Source: Streptomyces chryseus (GTDB lineage Bacteria; Actinomycetota; Actinomycetes; Streptomycetales; Streptomycetaceae). From it: a DNA stretch of 64,000 nucleotides. Positions 1 to 8,300 of this stretch are shown here, in pieces. A program made the translations under genes and the position numbers. The notes beneath the pieces were generated by a model that saw only the letters and a program-made list of their open reading frames with translations, did no database searches and was not told the DNA's origin. Numbering within the stretch: position 1 is the stretch's first letter; each line of letters starts with the position of its first letter. The stretch is taken from NCBI RefSeq assembly GCF_014650755.1, contig NZ_BMVO01000004.1:186001-250000 (forward strand), written 5' to 3'.

Positions 1-827
1 GGGACATCGTGCTGGTGACCTGCCGGACCCTCGGCGGCGCCACGAAACGGCAGATCACGTCGGGCAGCGTCGCCGCATCGGTCCGCCGCGTGTACGTGCA
101 GCGCAGCACCGACGGCGGCCGGACCTGGTCGCCGCAGCGGGACATCACCGAGGCGGTCAAGCCGGCCGACTGGCGCTGGTACGCCGTCGGCCCCGGCCAC
201 GCCGTCGCCCTGCGCCAGGGGAGCCACCGGGGCAGGCTGCTCGTACCGGCGAACCACAGCTCGGGCGCCACCGGGCGCAGCGGCGCGCACTCCCTCTACA
301 GCGACGACGGCGGGCACACCTGGCGCCTCGGGTACGTGAGCGGATCCGTCGACGGCGACGGCCCCCTCGCGCTCAACGAGAGCACGCTCGCCGAACTCCC
401 CGACGGCACCGTCTACATCAACTCCCGGGATCACGACCGGACCGTCGGGGGCTCCCGCGCGGACGCGTACAGCGCCGACGGCGGGGTGTCCCTGTCCGTG
501 CCCTTCCGGGCGCAGCCGGGGCTGACGGGCCCCATGGTGCAGGGCAGCGTGCTGCAGGTCGCCGGGCCGCCGTCGCGCAGTCCGCTCCTGTACTCCGGCC
601 CGTCGGACCCGGACAGCCGCCGGCGGATGCAGGTGCGGGCCAGCGACGACGGCGGGCGTTCGTGGCGGCCGGCCTGGTCCGTGTCGCGGGACCTGGCCGG
701 TTACTCGGACCTGGTGCAGACGGGCGTGGGCCGGGTGGGGCTGCTGTACGAGACGGGACCGCGGGCCACGCACGAGACCATCCGCTTCGCCCGTCTCCCC
801 CATGACGCACTGTCAGCCGCCTGGTGA
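1..827 (+). CDS. Sialidase/BNR-repeat protein, 5' end missing
   Basis: C-terminal part of an exo-alpha-sialidase-like beta-propeller that probably removes terminal sialic-acid-type sugars or binds glycans outside the cell. The frame is open from the first bases (…DIVLVTCRTLGG), so the true start lies upstream of the window. Four Asp-box motifs (S-x-D-x-G-x-T-W type) are visible: STDGGRTW, SDDGGHTW, SADGGVSL (degenerate) and SDDGGRSW. These mark propeller blades. The C-terminal LLYETG stretch matches the Tyr/Glu-containing last blade of bacterial sialidases. The catalytic arginine triad cannot be checked without the N-terminus. It ends six bases before the convergent ZIP gene. It could also be a non-catalytic sialidase-fold protein. 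Confidence 0.82.
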   Translation, partial: DIVLVTCRTLGGATKRQITSGSVAASVRRVYVQRSTDGGRTWSPQRDITEAVKPADWRWYAVGPGHAVALRQGSHRGRLLVPANHSSGATGRSGAHSLYSDDGGHTWRLGYVSGSVDGDGPLALNESTLAELPDGTVYINSRDHDRTVGGSRADAYSADGGVSLSVPFRAQPGLTGPMVQGSVLQVAGPPSRSPLLYSGPSDPDSRRRMQVRASDDGGRSWRPAWSVSRDLAGYSDLVQTGVGRVGLLYETGPRATHETIRFARLPHDALSAAW

Positions 828-833
828 CCGCGC

Positions 834-1589
834 TCACGCGTGCGACAGCGCGAAGGACACCAGGAAGCCGCTGACCGTGATCAGGCCGACCGCCAGGTGG
901 GCGTCCTCGAACGCTTCCGGGATCATCGTGTCGGCGATCATCGCGAGGATCGCCCCGGCCGCCACCGCCGTCACCGCGGCGATCACGGCGGTGGGCAGCG
1001 CGCCGACGACGGCGTAGCCGAGCACCGCCGACACCGTGCTCGCGGCGGCGACACCGCCCCAGATGCCGAAGACGTACTTCTTGCCTCGCCCGGCCTGCCG
1101 CATGCCGGCGGAGCTCGACAGGCCCTCCGGGACGTTGCTGATGAACACCGCGACCACCGTCACCGTGCTGACCGCCCCGCCGTCGACGAGGCTGACGCCG
1201 ATCACCGCCGACTCCGGCACCCCGTCCAGCAGCGCGCCGAGCGCCAACGCCAGGCCGGACCCGGCCTGCTGGGCCTCCGACGGCTGGGCCTGCCGGTGGC
1301 CGGAACGCTTGCGGTGGCGGGCCCCGCGCCGCGCCAGCCACAGGTTGCCCACCGTGTAGGCCGCCGCCCCGCCCACGGTCCCGATCGCCGCAGGACCCAG
1401 CCCGGCCTGGTCGTACGCCTCCTCGACCAGTTCGAAGGAGACCGCGGACAGCAGTACGCCGGCTCCGAACGCCATCACCGACGCCACCACCCACTGCGGG
1501 ACGCGCACTCCGTAACCGAGCACGGCTCCCAGCAGCAGGGCCGAACCGGCCACCAGCCCCCACATCCCCGCAAGCACCACGTGATCCAT
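834..1589 (-). CDS. ZIP family divalent metal transporter
   Basis: Integral membrane protein of 251 residues that probably moves Zn2+ or a related divalent cation into the cytoplasm. It has the ZIP layout: an N-terminal group of hydrophobic helices, a basic and histidine-containing loop (RGARHRKRSGHRQ) around residues 85-100, then a second group of helices. The two metal-site helices carry LLDGVPES and ISNVPEG. The second is canonical; the first has Asp where many ZIPs have His, which may change metal preference. The start MDHVVLAG was chosen because it begins directly at the first membrane segment; upstream in-frame sequence is Arg/Pro-rich and non-coding in character. Convergent with the sialidase gene. 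Confidence 0.85.
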   Translation of the reverse strand: MDHVVLAGMWGLVAGSALLLGAVLGYGVRVPQWVVASVMAFGAGVLLSAVSFELVEEAYDQAGLGPAAIGTVGGAAAYTVGNLWLARRGARHRKRSGHRQAQPSEAQQAGSGLALALGALLDGVPESAVIGVSLVDGGAVSTVTVVAVFISNVPEGLSSSAGMRQAGRGKKYVFGIWGGVAAASTVSAVLGYAVVGALPTAVIAAVTAVAAGAILAMIADTMIPEAFEDAHLAVGLITVSGFLVSFALSHA

Positions 1590-1797
1590 GGCCTCCCTGT
1601 ACCCCGGAACCGCGCCCCGACAGCAGGAACGCGCCACCTCGCACACCAACGGGGCGTGCGGCGGCCCGCGTGTGCCTGGGCCCGTGGGCGCCGCGATGGC
1701 CGGCTCTCGGGTCGGGTGGCGCCCGCGACGGCGTCCGGCGGGGCGACACGGCCGCGCACGATGGTGTCCGGCCTCCCGGGCGAGCAGACTTGACGGT

Positions 1798-2277
1798 ATG
1801 TCGGGTAAACGAAGCGCGGGTCTCCTCCTGTTCCGCAACGCGGACGACGGCAGCACCGAGGTACTCATCGGGCACATGGGCGGTCCGTTCTGGGCCGGCC
1901 GCGACGCCGCCGCCTGGTCGATCCCCAAAGGCGAGTACGAGCCGGACGAGACGCCGGAGGCGGCCGCGCGCCGGGAGTTCACGGAGGAGCTCGGGCTGCC
2001 GGTGCCCGACGGAGAGCTCGTCCCCCTCGGCGAGTCCCGTCAGCCCAGCGGAAAGATCGTCACGGTCTGGGCGATCGAGGCCGATCTCGACCCGGCGCTG
2101 GCGGAGTTCGGCACCTTCACGATGGAGTGGCCGAGGGGCTCCGGCGTACAGCAGGACTTTCCCGAGATCGACGAGGCCGCGTGGTGCACGCCCGAGAGCG
2201 CGCACAAGCGGCTCGTCACGGGCCAGCGTGTCTTCCTCGACCGGCTCGCCCGGCACTTGGCGGAGCGGCGGGGGTGA
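1798..2277 (+). CDS. Nudix hydrolase
   Basis: Protein of 159 residues that hydrolyses a nucleoside-diphosphate-linked substrate, probably in the cytoplasm. The Nudix box is complete at residues 45-67, with the REFTEE core that binds the catalytic divalent metal. The N-terminus MSGKRSAGLLLFR and the IPKGEYEPDE segment resemble the small stand-alone Nudix proteins annotated as diadenosine-polyphosphate or NTP pyrophosphohydrolases. The start ATG at 1798 fits the beginning of the fold; sequence before it is not protein-like. Transcribed divergently from the ZIP gene with about 210 bp between. The substrate cannot be told from sequence. Confidence 0.88.
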   Translation: MSGKRSAGLLLFRNADDGSTEVLIGHMGGPFWAGRDAAAWSIPKGEYEPDETPEAAARREFTEELGLPVPDGELVPLGESRQPSGKIVTVWAIEADLDPALAEFGTFTMEWPRGSGVQQDFPEIDEAAWCTPESAHKRLVTGQRVFLDRLARHLAERRG

Positions 2278-3015
2278 TCCCCGCCCCCGGCCGCCCGCCC
2301 GCGGGGATGTCCCGGGCAGGGGCGTCCGGGCCACAGTGGAGCCACCGGACGGGAACGCGCCCGGGGGCTGCCGGCCGTACGGGGAGACGTGTTCACGCGT
2401 CGCAGGTTCACGCGTCTCAGGCGTTCATCGGGCCGTGTTGCCGGGGCGGTCGCGGCGATCGTCCGCAGCCCCGGCCTTCCGCCGCCGCTGAGCGAGCCGG
2501 TCCGCGCGGACGAGGAATGCGCCGGCGACCGCGCGGTGGAAGTGCGGCGCACCCCACGCCGAGCGGGGCCGCCGACGCCCGCCGGGGCGTCGTATCCGGC
2601 CGGGCGGGTACCGGACCGCAGTGATTCACGCCACAAGGGGCGCGGGCCGTGTCCCCTAGGGCGGGCGGGGCGGCAGGGGCTCCGGGGAGATCCGGAAGGC
2701 CCTGCGCCGGAGGGTCGCCGGTCGCGGGTGGACTACCGTGGGCAGAGAACGGCCGTCGCCCGCGCCGCCGACGGCCGGGTCGCCGAGATCACGAAGCCGG
2801 GACGCCCCTGTCGGCAGCCCCCTGCCGGGCTCACTCCGCCGCCCCGGCCGCCCCCCGGTCCCGCCGCCGCCTCCGCCCACCTCAGATCCGCACATGGCCG
2901 TCGTGAGTCCCGCCGCGGCCCACAGGACCACCCGCCCGCGCGGGACCCCACAGCCCCCCGCGTGTCCGGCCCCGTATACGCCCCCGCCCCCGCCCCCGTC
3001 AGAAGGACTCGTCAC
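2278..3015. other. 738-bp intergenic region, no convincing gene
   Basis: Between the Nudix and desaturase genes. An in-frame extension of the desaturase is open back to 2389, but its translation is Pro/Arg-rich, low in hydrophobic residues and unlike a domain. Opposite-strand frames look the same. The visible structures are a tandem 15-bp direct repeat at 2391-2420 and a good ribosome binding site (AGAAGGA) just before 3016. The space is long enough for a regulated promoter and 5' leader of the desaturase. Confidence 0.5.
2391..2420. repeat. Tandem 15-bp direct repeat
   Basis: GTTCACGCGTCGCAG (2391-2405) is followed directly by GTTCACGCGTCTCAG (2406-2420); 14 of 15 positions match. Two abutting sites on the same face of the helix upstream of the desaturase could bind a regulator as a tandem dimer. 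ACGCGT is itself palindromic (MluI-type), so chance cannot be excluded. Confidence 0.5.
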
Positions 3016-4089
3016 ATGCCAGTGCAGACCTCCGTACGCCCCCCGCCCCCGCCCGCGCCGTACCAGAAGCCGGGCAGTGACTTCGCGCGGCTGTACAAGA
3101 AGATCGCCGCCGCCGGACTGATGGGGCGCCGCCCCGGTTACTACACGGCCCGCATCGCGGCGGTGGCCGCCCTGTACGCCGGTGGCTGGGCCGCCTTCGT
3201 CCTCGTCGGGGACAGCTGGTGGACACTGGCGGTGGCCGGCTTCCTCGCCTTCGTCTTCGGCCAGGTCGCGCTGGTGACCCACGACACCGCCCACCGCCAG
3301 GTCTTCCGGCTGCGCAAGGCCAGCGAGCGCGCGGGCCGCCTCGCCGGGAACCTCGGCATCGGCATGGGGTACGGATGGTGGCAGGACAAGCACACCCGTC
3401 ACCACGCCAACCCCAACCACGCCGAGCTCGACCCGGACGTGCTCCCCGACGTCCTCGTGTGGTCCCAGGACCAGGCGCGCGTCGCCAAGGGGCTCCCCCG
3501 GCTGCTCGGCCGCTCGCAGGCGTTCCTGTTCTTCCCGCTGCTCACGCTGGAGGGCTTCAACCTGCACGTCGCCGGTGTCCGGGCGCTGGCCAACCGCTCG
3601 CTCAAGCACCGGACCCTCGAAGGCACCCTCCTCTTCGCCCACTTCGCGGTGTACCTGACCGCGCTGTTCCTGGTCCTGCCGCCGGGCATGGCGATAGCAT
3701 TCCTGGCCGTCCACCAGTGCCTGTTCGGCGTCTACCTGGGATCGATCTTCGCCCCGAACCACAAGGGCATGCCGATCCTGACCGGCGACGAGCGCCCCGA
3801 CTTCCTGCGCCGCCAGGTGCTCACCTCGCGCAACGTGCACGGCGGCCGGTTCACCGACCTGATGCTCGGCGGGCTGAACTACCAGATCGAGCACCACCTG
3901 TTCCCCAGCATGCCCACCCCGCACCTGCGGCGTGCCCAGGTCATCGTCCGGGACTACTGCCGGGACCTCGGCATCAGCTACCTGGAGACCAGCCTGATCA
4001 CGTCGTACCGTCAGGCGCTCACCAGCCTGCACCGGGCGGGAGCCCCGATCCGCGAGGCCCGCAGGGCCGCCGCCCCGGCCGAGGCCTAG
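3016..4089 (+). CDS. Membrane fatty acid desaturase (acyl-CoA/lipid type)
   Basis: Integral membrane di-iron desaturase of 357 residues that introduces a double bond into a fatty acyl chain of a lipid or CoA ester, using O2 and an electron donor. All three histidine boxes are present: HDTAH at residues 89-93, HTRHH at 126-130 and QIEHH at 290-294. The QxxHH form is typical of the linoleoyl-CoA/delta-6-like bacterial group. Hydrophobic segments lie at about 47-90, 160-180 and 215-250. ATG at 3016 is preceded by AGAAGGACTC and starts a Pro-rich N-terminus (VRPPPPPAP). No ferredoxin or reductase gene is adjacent, so the electron donor is encoded elsewhere. Probably contributes to membrane fluidity. 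Confidence 0.93.
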   Translation: MPVQTSVRPPPPPAPYQKPGSDFARLYKKIAAAGLMGRRPGYYTARIAAVAALYAGGWAAFVLVGDSWWTLAVAGFLAFVFGQVALVTHDTAHRQVFRLRKASERAGRLAGNLGIGMGYGWWQDKHTRHHANPNHAELDPDVLPDVLVWSQDQARVAKGLPRLLGRSQAFLFFPLLTLEGFNLHVAGVRALANRSLKHRTLEGTLLFAHFAVYLTALFLVLPPGMAIAFLAVHQCLFGVYLGSIFAPNHKGMPILTGDERPDFLRRQVLTSRNVHGGRFTDLMLGGLNYQIEHHLFPSMPTPHLRRAQVIVRDYCRDLGISYLETSLITSYRQALTSLHRAGAPIREARRAAAPAEA

Positions 4090-4116
4090 GACGGCGGCGC
4101 ACGCGCCGGACGGGCG

Positions 4117-5574
4117 TCAGCGCGGCGGCTGAGCCCACTGGGCGCGGGCGGCGTCCAGAGCGCGGCGGTAGGCGGCGTAGCCGTCCTCGTAGACCGCGCG
4201 GGACTCCTGGCGCGGCTCCACCGTGCGGAACCGCTGCGGCATGGTCTCCGGTGCCTCGCCGAGGAAGCGCCGCGCCACCCGCACCGCGCCGAGCGCGCCC
4301 ACCTCGTTCTCCAGCGGGATGCGGACCGGGCGCCCCAGGACATCGGCGAACAACTGCGCCCACGGCCCGGAACGGGTGCCGCCGCCGCAGGCCGCGAGGG
4401 TGCCGGTGAGGCCGGCGGCCTCCAGGCAGTGCCGGGCGGCGTAACCGATCGCCTCGCACATGGCCCGTACCGCGTCGGCACGGGTGTGGGCGAGGGTGAG
4501 GCCGTCGAGGCGGCCGCGGGCGGCCGGGTCCACGAACGGGGCGCGCTCCCCCGCGTCGGAGAGGAAGGGCAGCGCGGTGACGCCGTTCGCGCCCGGGGGG
4601 CTCTCGGCGAGCAGCGTGTCGAGGTCGGCCGTGCCGGCGCCGGTGAACGCGAGGAACCATTCGAGGGCGGCGGTGCCGACCATCGCGGGCATCGCGCGCA
4701 GCCAGCGGCCGGGATCGGGGGTGCACAGCCACATGCCGGCCGGTTCGGTGGAGGCGTCCGACCGGGCGCGGTCGGTCAGGACCTGGCAGGCGAGGGTGGT
4801 GCCGACGATCAGCAGTCCGTCGCCGACATCGCGTACGCCACTGCCTATCGCGCAGGCCGGCAGGTCGTACGGACCCGCCGTGAGCGCGAGCCCCACGGGC
4901 AGCCCGAGGAGTGCGGCGCCGTGGGCGTCGAGCGTGAGGACGGTTCCGGGCGGCGCCGGGGCGGGCAGCAGGCGCGCCAGGTCCTCGATCCCGCAGGCGG
5001 CGAGCGCCTCGGTCGCGTACGTGCGGCTCACCGGGTCGAGGAACGGCAGGGTGGCGTCCGACGCGTCCACGCCGGCCCGGCCGGTGAGGCGCTGGGCGAC
5101 CGCGTCGACGCAGTAGCCCGCGGTGGCGGCGCGGAGCAGGGTCTGCGGCTCGTGCTCCCGAAGGTGCGCGAGGAGCGGGGCGTGGCAGCCGGGGAACATG
5201 CCGGATCCGGTGTGCTTGTACACCTCCTGGGCCGTGCCGTCCGCCAGCCAGCGGGCGACGAGGTCCGAGGCGCGGCCGTCCATCCAGGAGATGGCGGGGC
5301 GCACCGCGCGGCCGTCCGCGTCGCGCAGCCACAGGCCGTCGCCCTGGCCGGTGAGGGCGAGCGCGGTGGGGGGAACCGGAAGGGCGGCGGCGGTCTCCCG
5401 TACGACCTCGGCGACCGTACGGACGACGTCGTCGAGGTCCTGTTCGACGCGGCCGCCGGACAGCCGCACCACACTGCTGCGGCGGGTGGCCGAGGCCAGC
5501 GGGTTCGCTTCGCCGTCGAAGGCGACGGCCTTGGTCACGGAGGTGCCGATGTCGACGCCGATGATCACGCTCAT
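4117..5574 (-). CDS. FGGY-family carbohydrate kinase (first copy)
   Basis: Cytoplasmic kinase of 485 residues that uses ATP to phosphorylate a sugar, ketose or polyol. The FGGY fold is clear: phosphate-1 motif GVDIGTSVTKAV at the N-terminus, TGQGDGLW and ISWMDGRA in the first actin-like domain, TAGPYDLPACAIGSG in the middle, and the adenosine motif ACGGGTRSGPWAQLFADVLG near residue 395. It is closest in appearance to xylulokinases and erythritol kinases. Its start overlaps the stop of the dehydrogenase upstream by ATGA (5571-5574), so the two are translationally coupled. It forms the leftward arm of the sugar locus. The exact substrate is unknown. Confidence 0.88.
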   Translation of the reverse strand: MSVIIGVDIGTSVTKAVAFDGEANPLASATRRSSVVRLSGGRVEQDLDDVVRTVAEVVRETAAALPVPPTALALTGQGDGLWLRDADGRAVRPAISWMDGRASDLVARWLADGTAQEVYKHTGSGMFPGCHAPLLAHLREHEPQTLLRAATAGYCVDAVAQRLTGRAGVDASDATLPFLDPVSRTYATEALAACGIEDLARLLPAPAPPGTVLTLDAHGAALLGLPVGLALTAGPYDLPACAIGSGVRDVGDGLLIVGTTLACQVLTDRARSDASTEPAGMWLCTPDPGRWLRAMPAMVGTAALEWFLAFTGAGTADLDTLLAESPPGANGVTALPFLSDAGERAPFVDPAARGRLDGLTLAHTRADAVRAMCEAIGYAARHCLEAAGLTGTLAACGGGTRSGPWAQLFADVLGRPVRIPLENEVGALGAVRVARRFLGEAPETMPQRFRTVEPRQESRAVYEDGYAAYRRALDAARAQWAQPPR

Positions 5575-6614
5575 GGCCGTGCGGCCTCCTGGACCTCGGG
5601 GTTGGCGGGGTGCGCGAGCGCCTCGCCGCGTACGAAACGGCCCGCCTCACCGGCGGTGATGGCGGCGGCGCGGTGGGCGGTCTGCCGGGTGGCGCCGGCC
5701 AGGTGGGGCGCGGTGACGACGTTCGGGGCGTCGTGCAGCGGCCAGTCGGCGGGCGGGGGTTCGACGTCGTACACGTCGAGGGCGAGGGCGCCCAGGCGGC
5801 CGCTCCGGAGCAGGCCGGGCAGCGGGGCGTAGTCGAGGAGGCCGCCGCGGGCGGAGTTGACCAGCACCGCGCCCTCGGGGAGCAGGTCCAGTTTGGCGGC
5901 GTCGATGAGGTGGTGCGTCTCGGGGGTGAGGCGGGCGTGCAGGCTCACCACGCCGCTGCGGCGCAGGAGTTCGTCGAGTGCGACCGGTTCCACGCCGTCG
6001 GCGCGGGCGGCGTGCGGGTCGGTGTAGGGGTCGGCGACCAGGACGTGGGCGCCGAAGGCCCGCAGGACGCGGGCGACGATGCGGCCGATGGCGCCGTAGC
6101 CGACGAGTCCGACGGTGGCGCCGTCGAGTTCGATGCCGCCCTCTTCGTACGCGTAGAAGTCGCCGCGCCACTTCCCGCGCTTGAGTTCGGCGTCGGCGGT
6201 GGTGATGCGCCGCATGGCGGCGAGCATCAGACCGATGGCGAACTCGGCGGCCGCGGGGGCGTTGCGGCCGGGCGCGAAGGAGACGGCGACGCCGTGCCGG
6301 GTGGCCGCGGCAAGGTCGACGTTGACGGGCCCGCCCCGGGATACGGCGACCATCCGCAGGTCCGGACAGGCGGTGAAGACCTTCTCGGTGAAGGGCGCCA
6401 TCTGGGTCACGCAGATCTCGGCGCCGTCGAGCGCCTCGACGAGTTCTTCCTCGGAGCCGCTCGCCTCGTGGACGTCGCCGACCGGGCCGAACGGCTCGTG
6501 GGGCCAGGGCAGGGTGAGTTCGGTGATCTCGTGGGCGGCGCCGAGCTCCTCGCGCAGCGCGGCGCGCAGGAGGTCGGGGCGTACGAAATGATCGCCGGCA
6601 GCGAGGATGCGCAT
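5571..6614 (-). CDS. D-2-hydroxyacid dehydrogenase (phosphoglycerate dehydrogenase-like)
   Basis: NAD(P)-dependent oxidoreductase of 347 residues, first gene of the leftward operon. It shows the Rossmann motif VGYGAIGRIV, the catalytic arginine in NSARGGLLD, the glutamate in DVYDVEPP and the histidine in TAPHLAGAT, which together make the D-2-hydroxyacid dehydrogenase active site. The N-terminal catalytic half (MRILAAGDHFVRPD) is divergent and specific to sugar-operon members. With a kinase coupled to it by a four-base overlap, it may oxidise or reduce a sugar-derived hydroxyacid. The start ATG at 6614 opens the first beta strand. The divergent upstream region 6615-6778 holds the operator candidates. 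Confidence 0.87.
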   Translation of the reverse strand: MRILAAGDHFVRPDLLRAALREELGAAHEITELTLPWPHEPFGPVGDVHEASGSEEELVEALDGAEICVTQMAPFTEKVFTACPDLRMVAVSRGGPVNVDLAAATRHGVAVSFAPGRNAPAAAEFAIGLMLAAMRRITTADAELKRGKWRGDFYAYEEGGIELDGATVGLVGYGAIGRIVARVLRAFGAHVLVADPYTDPHAARADGVEPVALDELLRRSGVVSLHARLTPETHHLIDAAKLDLLPEGAVLVNSARGGLLDYAPLPGLLRSGRLGALALDVYDVEPPPADWPLHDAPNVVTAPHLAGATRQTAHRAAAITAGEAGRFVRGEALAHPANPEVQEAARP

Positions 6615-6667
6615 GGGGCGGGGCCCTTCTCGGGGGTCGCGGTGGCGGTGCGCGTCTGGCGTTGCCG

Positions 6668-6690
6668 CAGCGCCACTAACACTGGCGCTG
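6668..6690. promoter_or_regulatory. 8-bp inverted repeat in the divergent promoter region
   Basis: Perfect arms CAGCGCCA (6668-6675) and TGGCGCTG (6683-6690) are separated by CTAACAC. The site lies between the divergent dehydrogenase and phosphatase genes, beside the AT-rich motif at 6697-6718. It could be an operator for a second regulator or a short hairpin in the leftward leader. Confidence 0.45.
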
Positions 6691-6696
6691 ATAGAT

Positions 6697-6718
6697 TTAA
6701 CATCATTGTTTTGAAGAA
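6697..6718 (-). promoter_or_regulatory. Candidate DeoR-family operator, copy 1
   Basis: Read on the minus strand this is TTCTT-N11-TGTTAA. The same motif with identical spacing lies at 8202-8223 in front of the MFS gene. It sits in an unusually AT-rich patch (about 6690-6725) between the two arms of the locus. The half-sites TTCTTnAA and TGTTAA look like a direct repeat, the form many DeoR-family operators take. An additional dyad, CATTG (6704-6708) with CAATG (6720-6724), overlaps it. Confidence 0.5.
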
Positions 6719-6778
6719 TCAATGGACCGGCGCTGCCTCCGGGGGCCGCGCCGCCGCGGCTCAGGGGAGAGATCGTCC

Positions 6779-7423
6779 ATGGCAGCACGCCTGTTGCTCG
6801 TACGGCACGGAGAGACCGAGTGGCACGCGGAGAACCGGTACGCCGGCGTCTCCGACGTCGCGCTGACCTCGAAGGGGCTGCGCCAGGCCGAGGAGCTCGG
6901 GCAATGGGCGCGGGACCGGGGGGTCGACGCCGTGGCCTGCTCGCCGGTCAGCCGCGCCCGGCTGACCGCCCGGCCCGCGGCGGACGTGCTCGGCGTGCGG
7001 CCCGAGGTCGTCGAGGGGCTGCGCGAAGTGGACTTCGGCTGGGGCGAGGGCCGCACCATCGCGGAGATGTCCGCCGAGGACCCTGAGGCCGTACGACGCT
7101 TCATGGAGGACGCCGAGCTGGGCGCCTTCCCGGGATCGGAGCCGGCGTCCGAGGCGGCGGCCCGCGCCTCCACCGCGCTGCGCGGCATCGCGCGCGAGCA
7201 CGCGGGCGGCACGGTGCTGGTGGTGGCCCACAACACCCTGCTGCGCATGGCGCTGTGCGCGATGCTCTCCATCCCGGTCGGCCGCTACCGCCTGGTGTTC
7301 CCCCGGCTCGACAACGCGGCGGTGACCGAGATCGAGGTGAGCGACGCGGACACCGCCCTGCGCTCGCTCAACGTCCCCACCTGGGCACCTCTCCACGGCG
7401 GTACGCGAAACTTGGGCACATGA
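6779..7423 (+). CDS. Histidine phosphatase family protein
   Basis: Phosphatase of 214 residues in the phosphoglycerate-mutase-like branch 1 superfamily. The catalytic LVRHGETEW motif is at residues 7-15 and the second active-site histidine in VVAHNTLLRM near residue 150. GLREVDFGWGEGRT holds the conserved acid region. It probably dephosphorylates a small sugar phosphate or phosphoacid in the pathway of its neighbours. ATG at 6779 follows a purine-rich site (CAGGGGAGAG). Its TGA overlaps the ATG of the DeoR regulator (7420-7423), so phosphatase and regulator are one translational unit. It may limit sugar-phosphate stress or make the regulator's effector; both are inference. Confidence 0.88.
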   Translation: MAARLLLVRHGETEWHAENRYAGVSDVALTSKGLRQAEELGQWARDRGVDAVACSPVSRARLTARPAADVLGVRPEVVEGLREVDFGWGEGRTIAEMSAEDPEAVRRFMEDAELGAFPGSEPASEAAARASTALRGIAREHAGGTVLVVAHNTLLRMALCAMLSIPVGRYRLVFPRLDNAAVTEIEVSDADTALRSLNVPTWAPLHGGTRNLGT

Positions 7424-8193
7424 CGACGACCGGCGCCCAGGCCCGCAGGCAGATCATCACCGAGCACGTCCTCAAGCACGGCACGGCGAGCGGGGCCGAA
7501 CTCGCCGAGCTGACCCGCGTCAGTCTGATGACGGTGCACCGGGACCTGGACGAACTGGCCAGGCGCGGGGTGCTGCGCCGGTTCCGGGGCGGGGTCTCGG
7601 CGCTGCCCTCCACCGTCTTCGAGTCGAATCTCGACTACCGCCTCGGCGTCAACAGGGCCGAGAAGGAGGCGATCGCCCGGACCGCGTCCGAGCTGGTCGA
7701 GCCGGGCATGTCGGTGATGCTGGACGACTCCACGACCGCGCTCGCGCTGGCCGCGCTGCTGGCGGACCAGGCCCCGCTGACGGTGGTGACCAACGCCCGG
7801 CGGGTCGTCGACGTGTTCGCCGGCCACGAGGAGATACGGCTCATCTCCCTCGGCGGGGAGTACTCGCGCACCCACGACTCCTTCCTCGGCGTGCCGTGCC
7901 TGGAGGCCATCGAGGCGCTCTCAGTCGACATGGTGCTGGTCTCCACCTCGGCCATGGACGCCCGGATGACGTACCACCAGGAGCAGGACGTGGTGCTGGT
8001 CAAGCGGGCGATGCTGGCCTCCGGCACGCGCAAGGTGCTGCTGATGGACCGTACGAAGCTGGCCAGGACCGCGCTGCACCGGCTCGCCCCCCTGGAGGAC
8101 TTCGACCACCTGGTGGTGGACGCCGGGGTGGACGGGGAGCTGCTGGCGGCCCTGGGGGAGCGTACGGACGTCCGCGTCGCACCCGCCGTGTGA
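7420..8193 (+). CDS. DeoR/GlpR family transcriptional regulator
   Basis: DNA-binding regulator of 257 residues. The N-terminal winged helix-turn-helix (SGAELAELTRVSLMTVHRDLDELARRGVLRRFRGG, about residues 24-58) is the DeoR type. The C-terminal domain from about residue 75 is the phosphosugar-binding DeoR sensor with VMLDDSTTA and TVVTNARRVV, so the inducer is likely a phosphorylated sugar or acid made by the local kinases. It is translationally coupled to the phosphatase. A natural target set is the two arms of the locus, both of which carry TTCTT-N11-TGTTAA in their promoter regions. Confidence 0.92.
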   Translation: MTTTGAQARRQIITEHVLKHGTASGAELAELTRVSLMTVHRDLDELARRGVLRRFRGGVSALPSTVFESNLDYRLGVNRAEKEAIARTASELVEPGMSVMLDDSTTALALAALLADQAPLTVVTNARRVVDVFAGHEEIRLISLGGEYSRTHDSFLGVPCLEAIEALSVDMVLVSTSAMDARMTYHQEQDVVLVKRAMLASGTRKVLLMDRTKLARTALHRLAPLEDFDHLVVDAGVDGELLAALGERTDVRVAPAV

Positions 8194-8201
8194 CAACAAG
8201 G

Positions 8202-8223
8202 TTCTTAAACTCTTGCGTGTTAA
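8202..8223 (+). promoter_or_regulatory. Candidate DeoR-family operator, copy 2
   Basis: TTCTT (8202-8206), an 11-bp spacer and TGTTAA (8218-8223) lie in an AT-rich patch between the regulator and the MFS gene, 78 bp before the MFS start. Spacing and both half-sites match the copy at 6697-6718 exactly. A promoter here would let the transporter and second kinase be expressed separately from the regulator. Confidence 0.5.
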
Positions 8224-8300
8224 TTTCACAGAGGTCATGATGCATTCCGGCGCGGCCGTAGGTCCGCGGGCCAGGGCACGTCACTGTGGAGGCACGAGCA

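Noticed and set aside
2389..3015. N-terminal extension of the desaturase to 627 bp upstream
   Set aside because: Translation is Pro/Arg-rich with no domain, and a proper binding site precedes ATG 3016.
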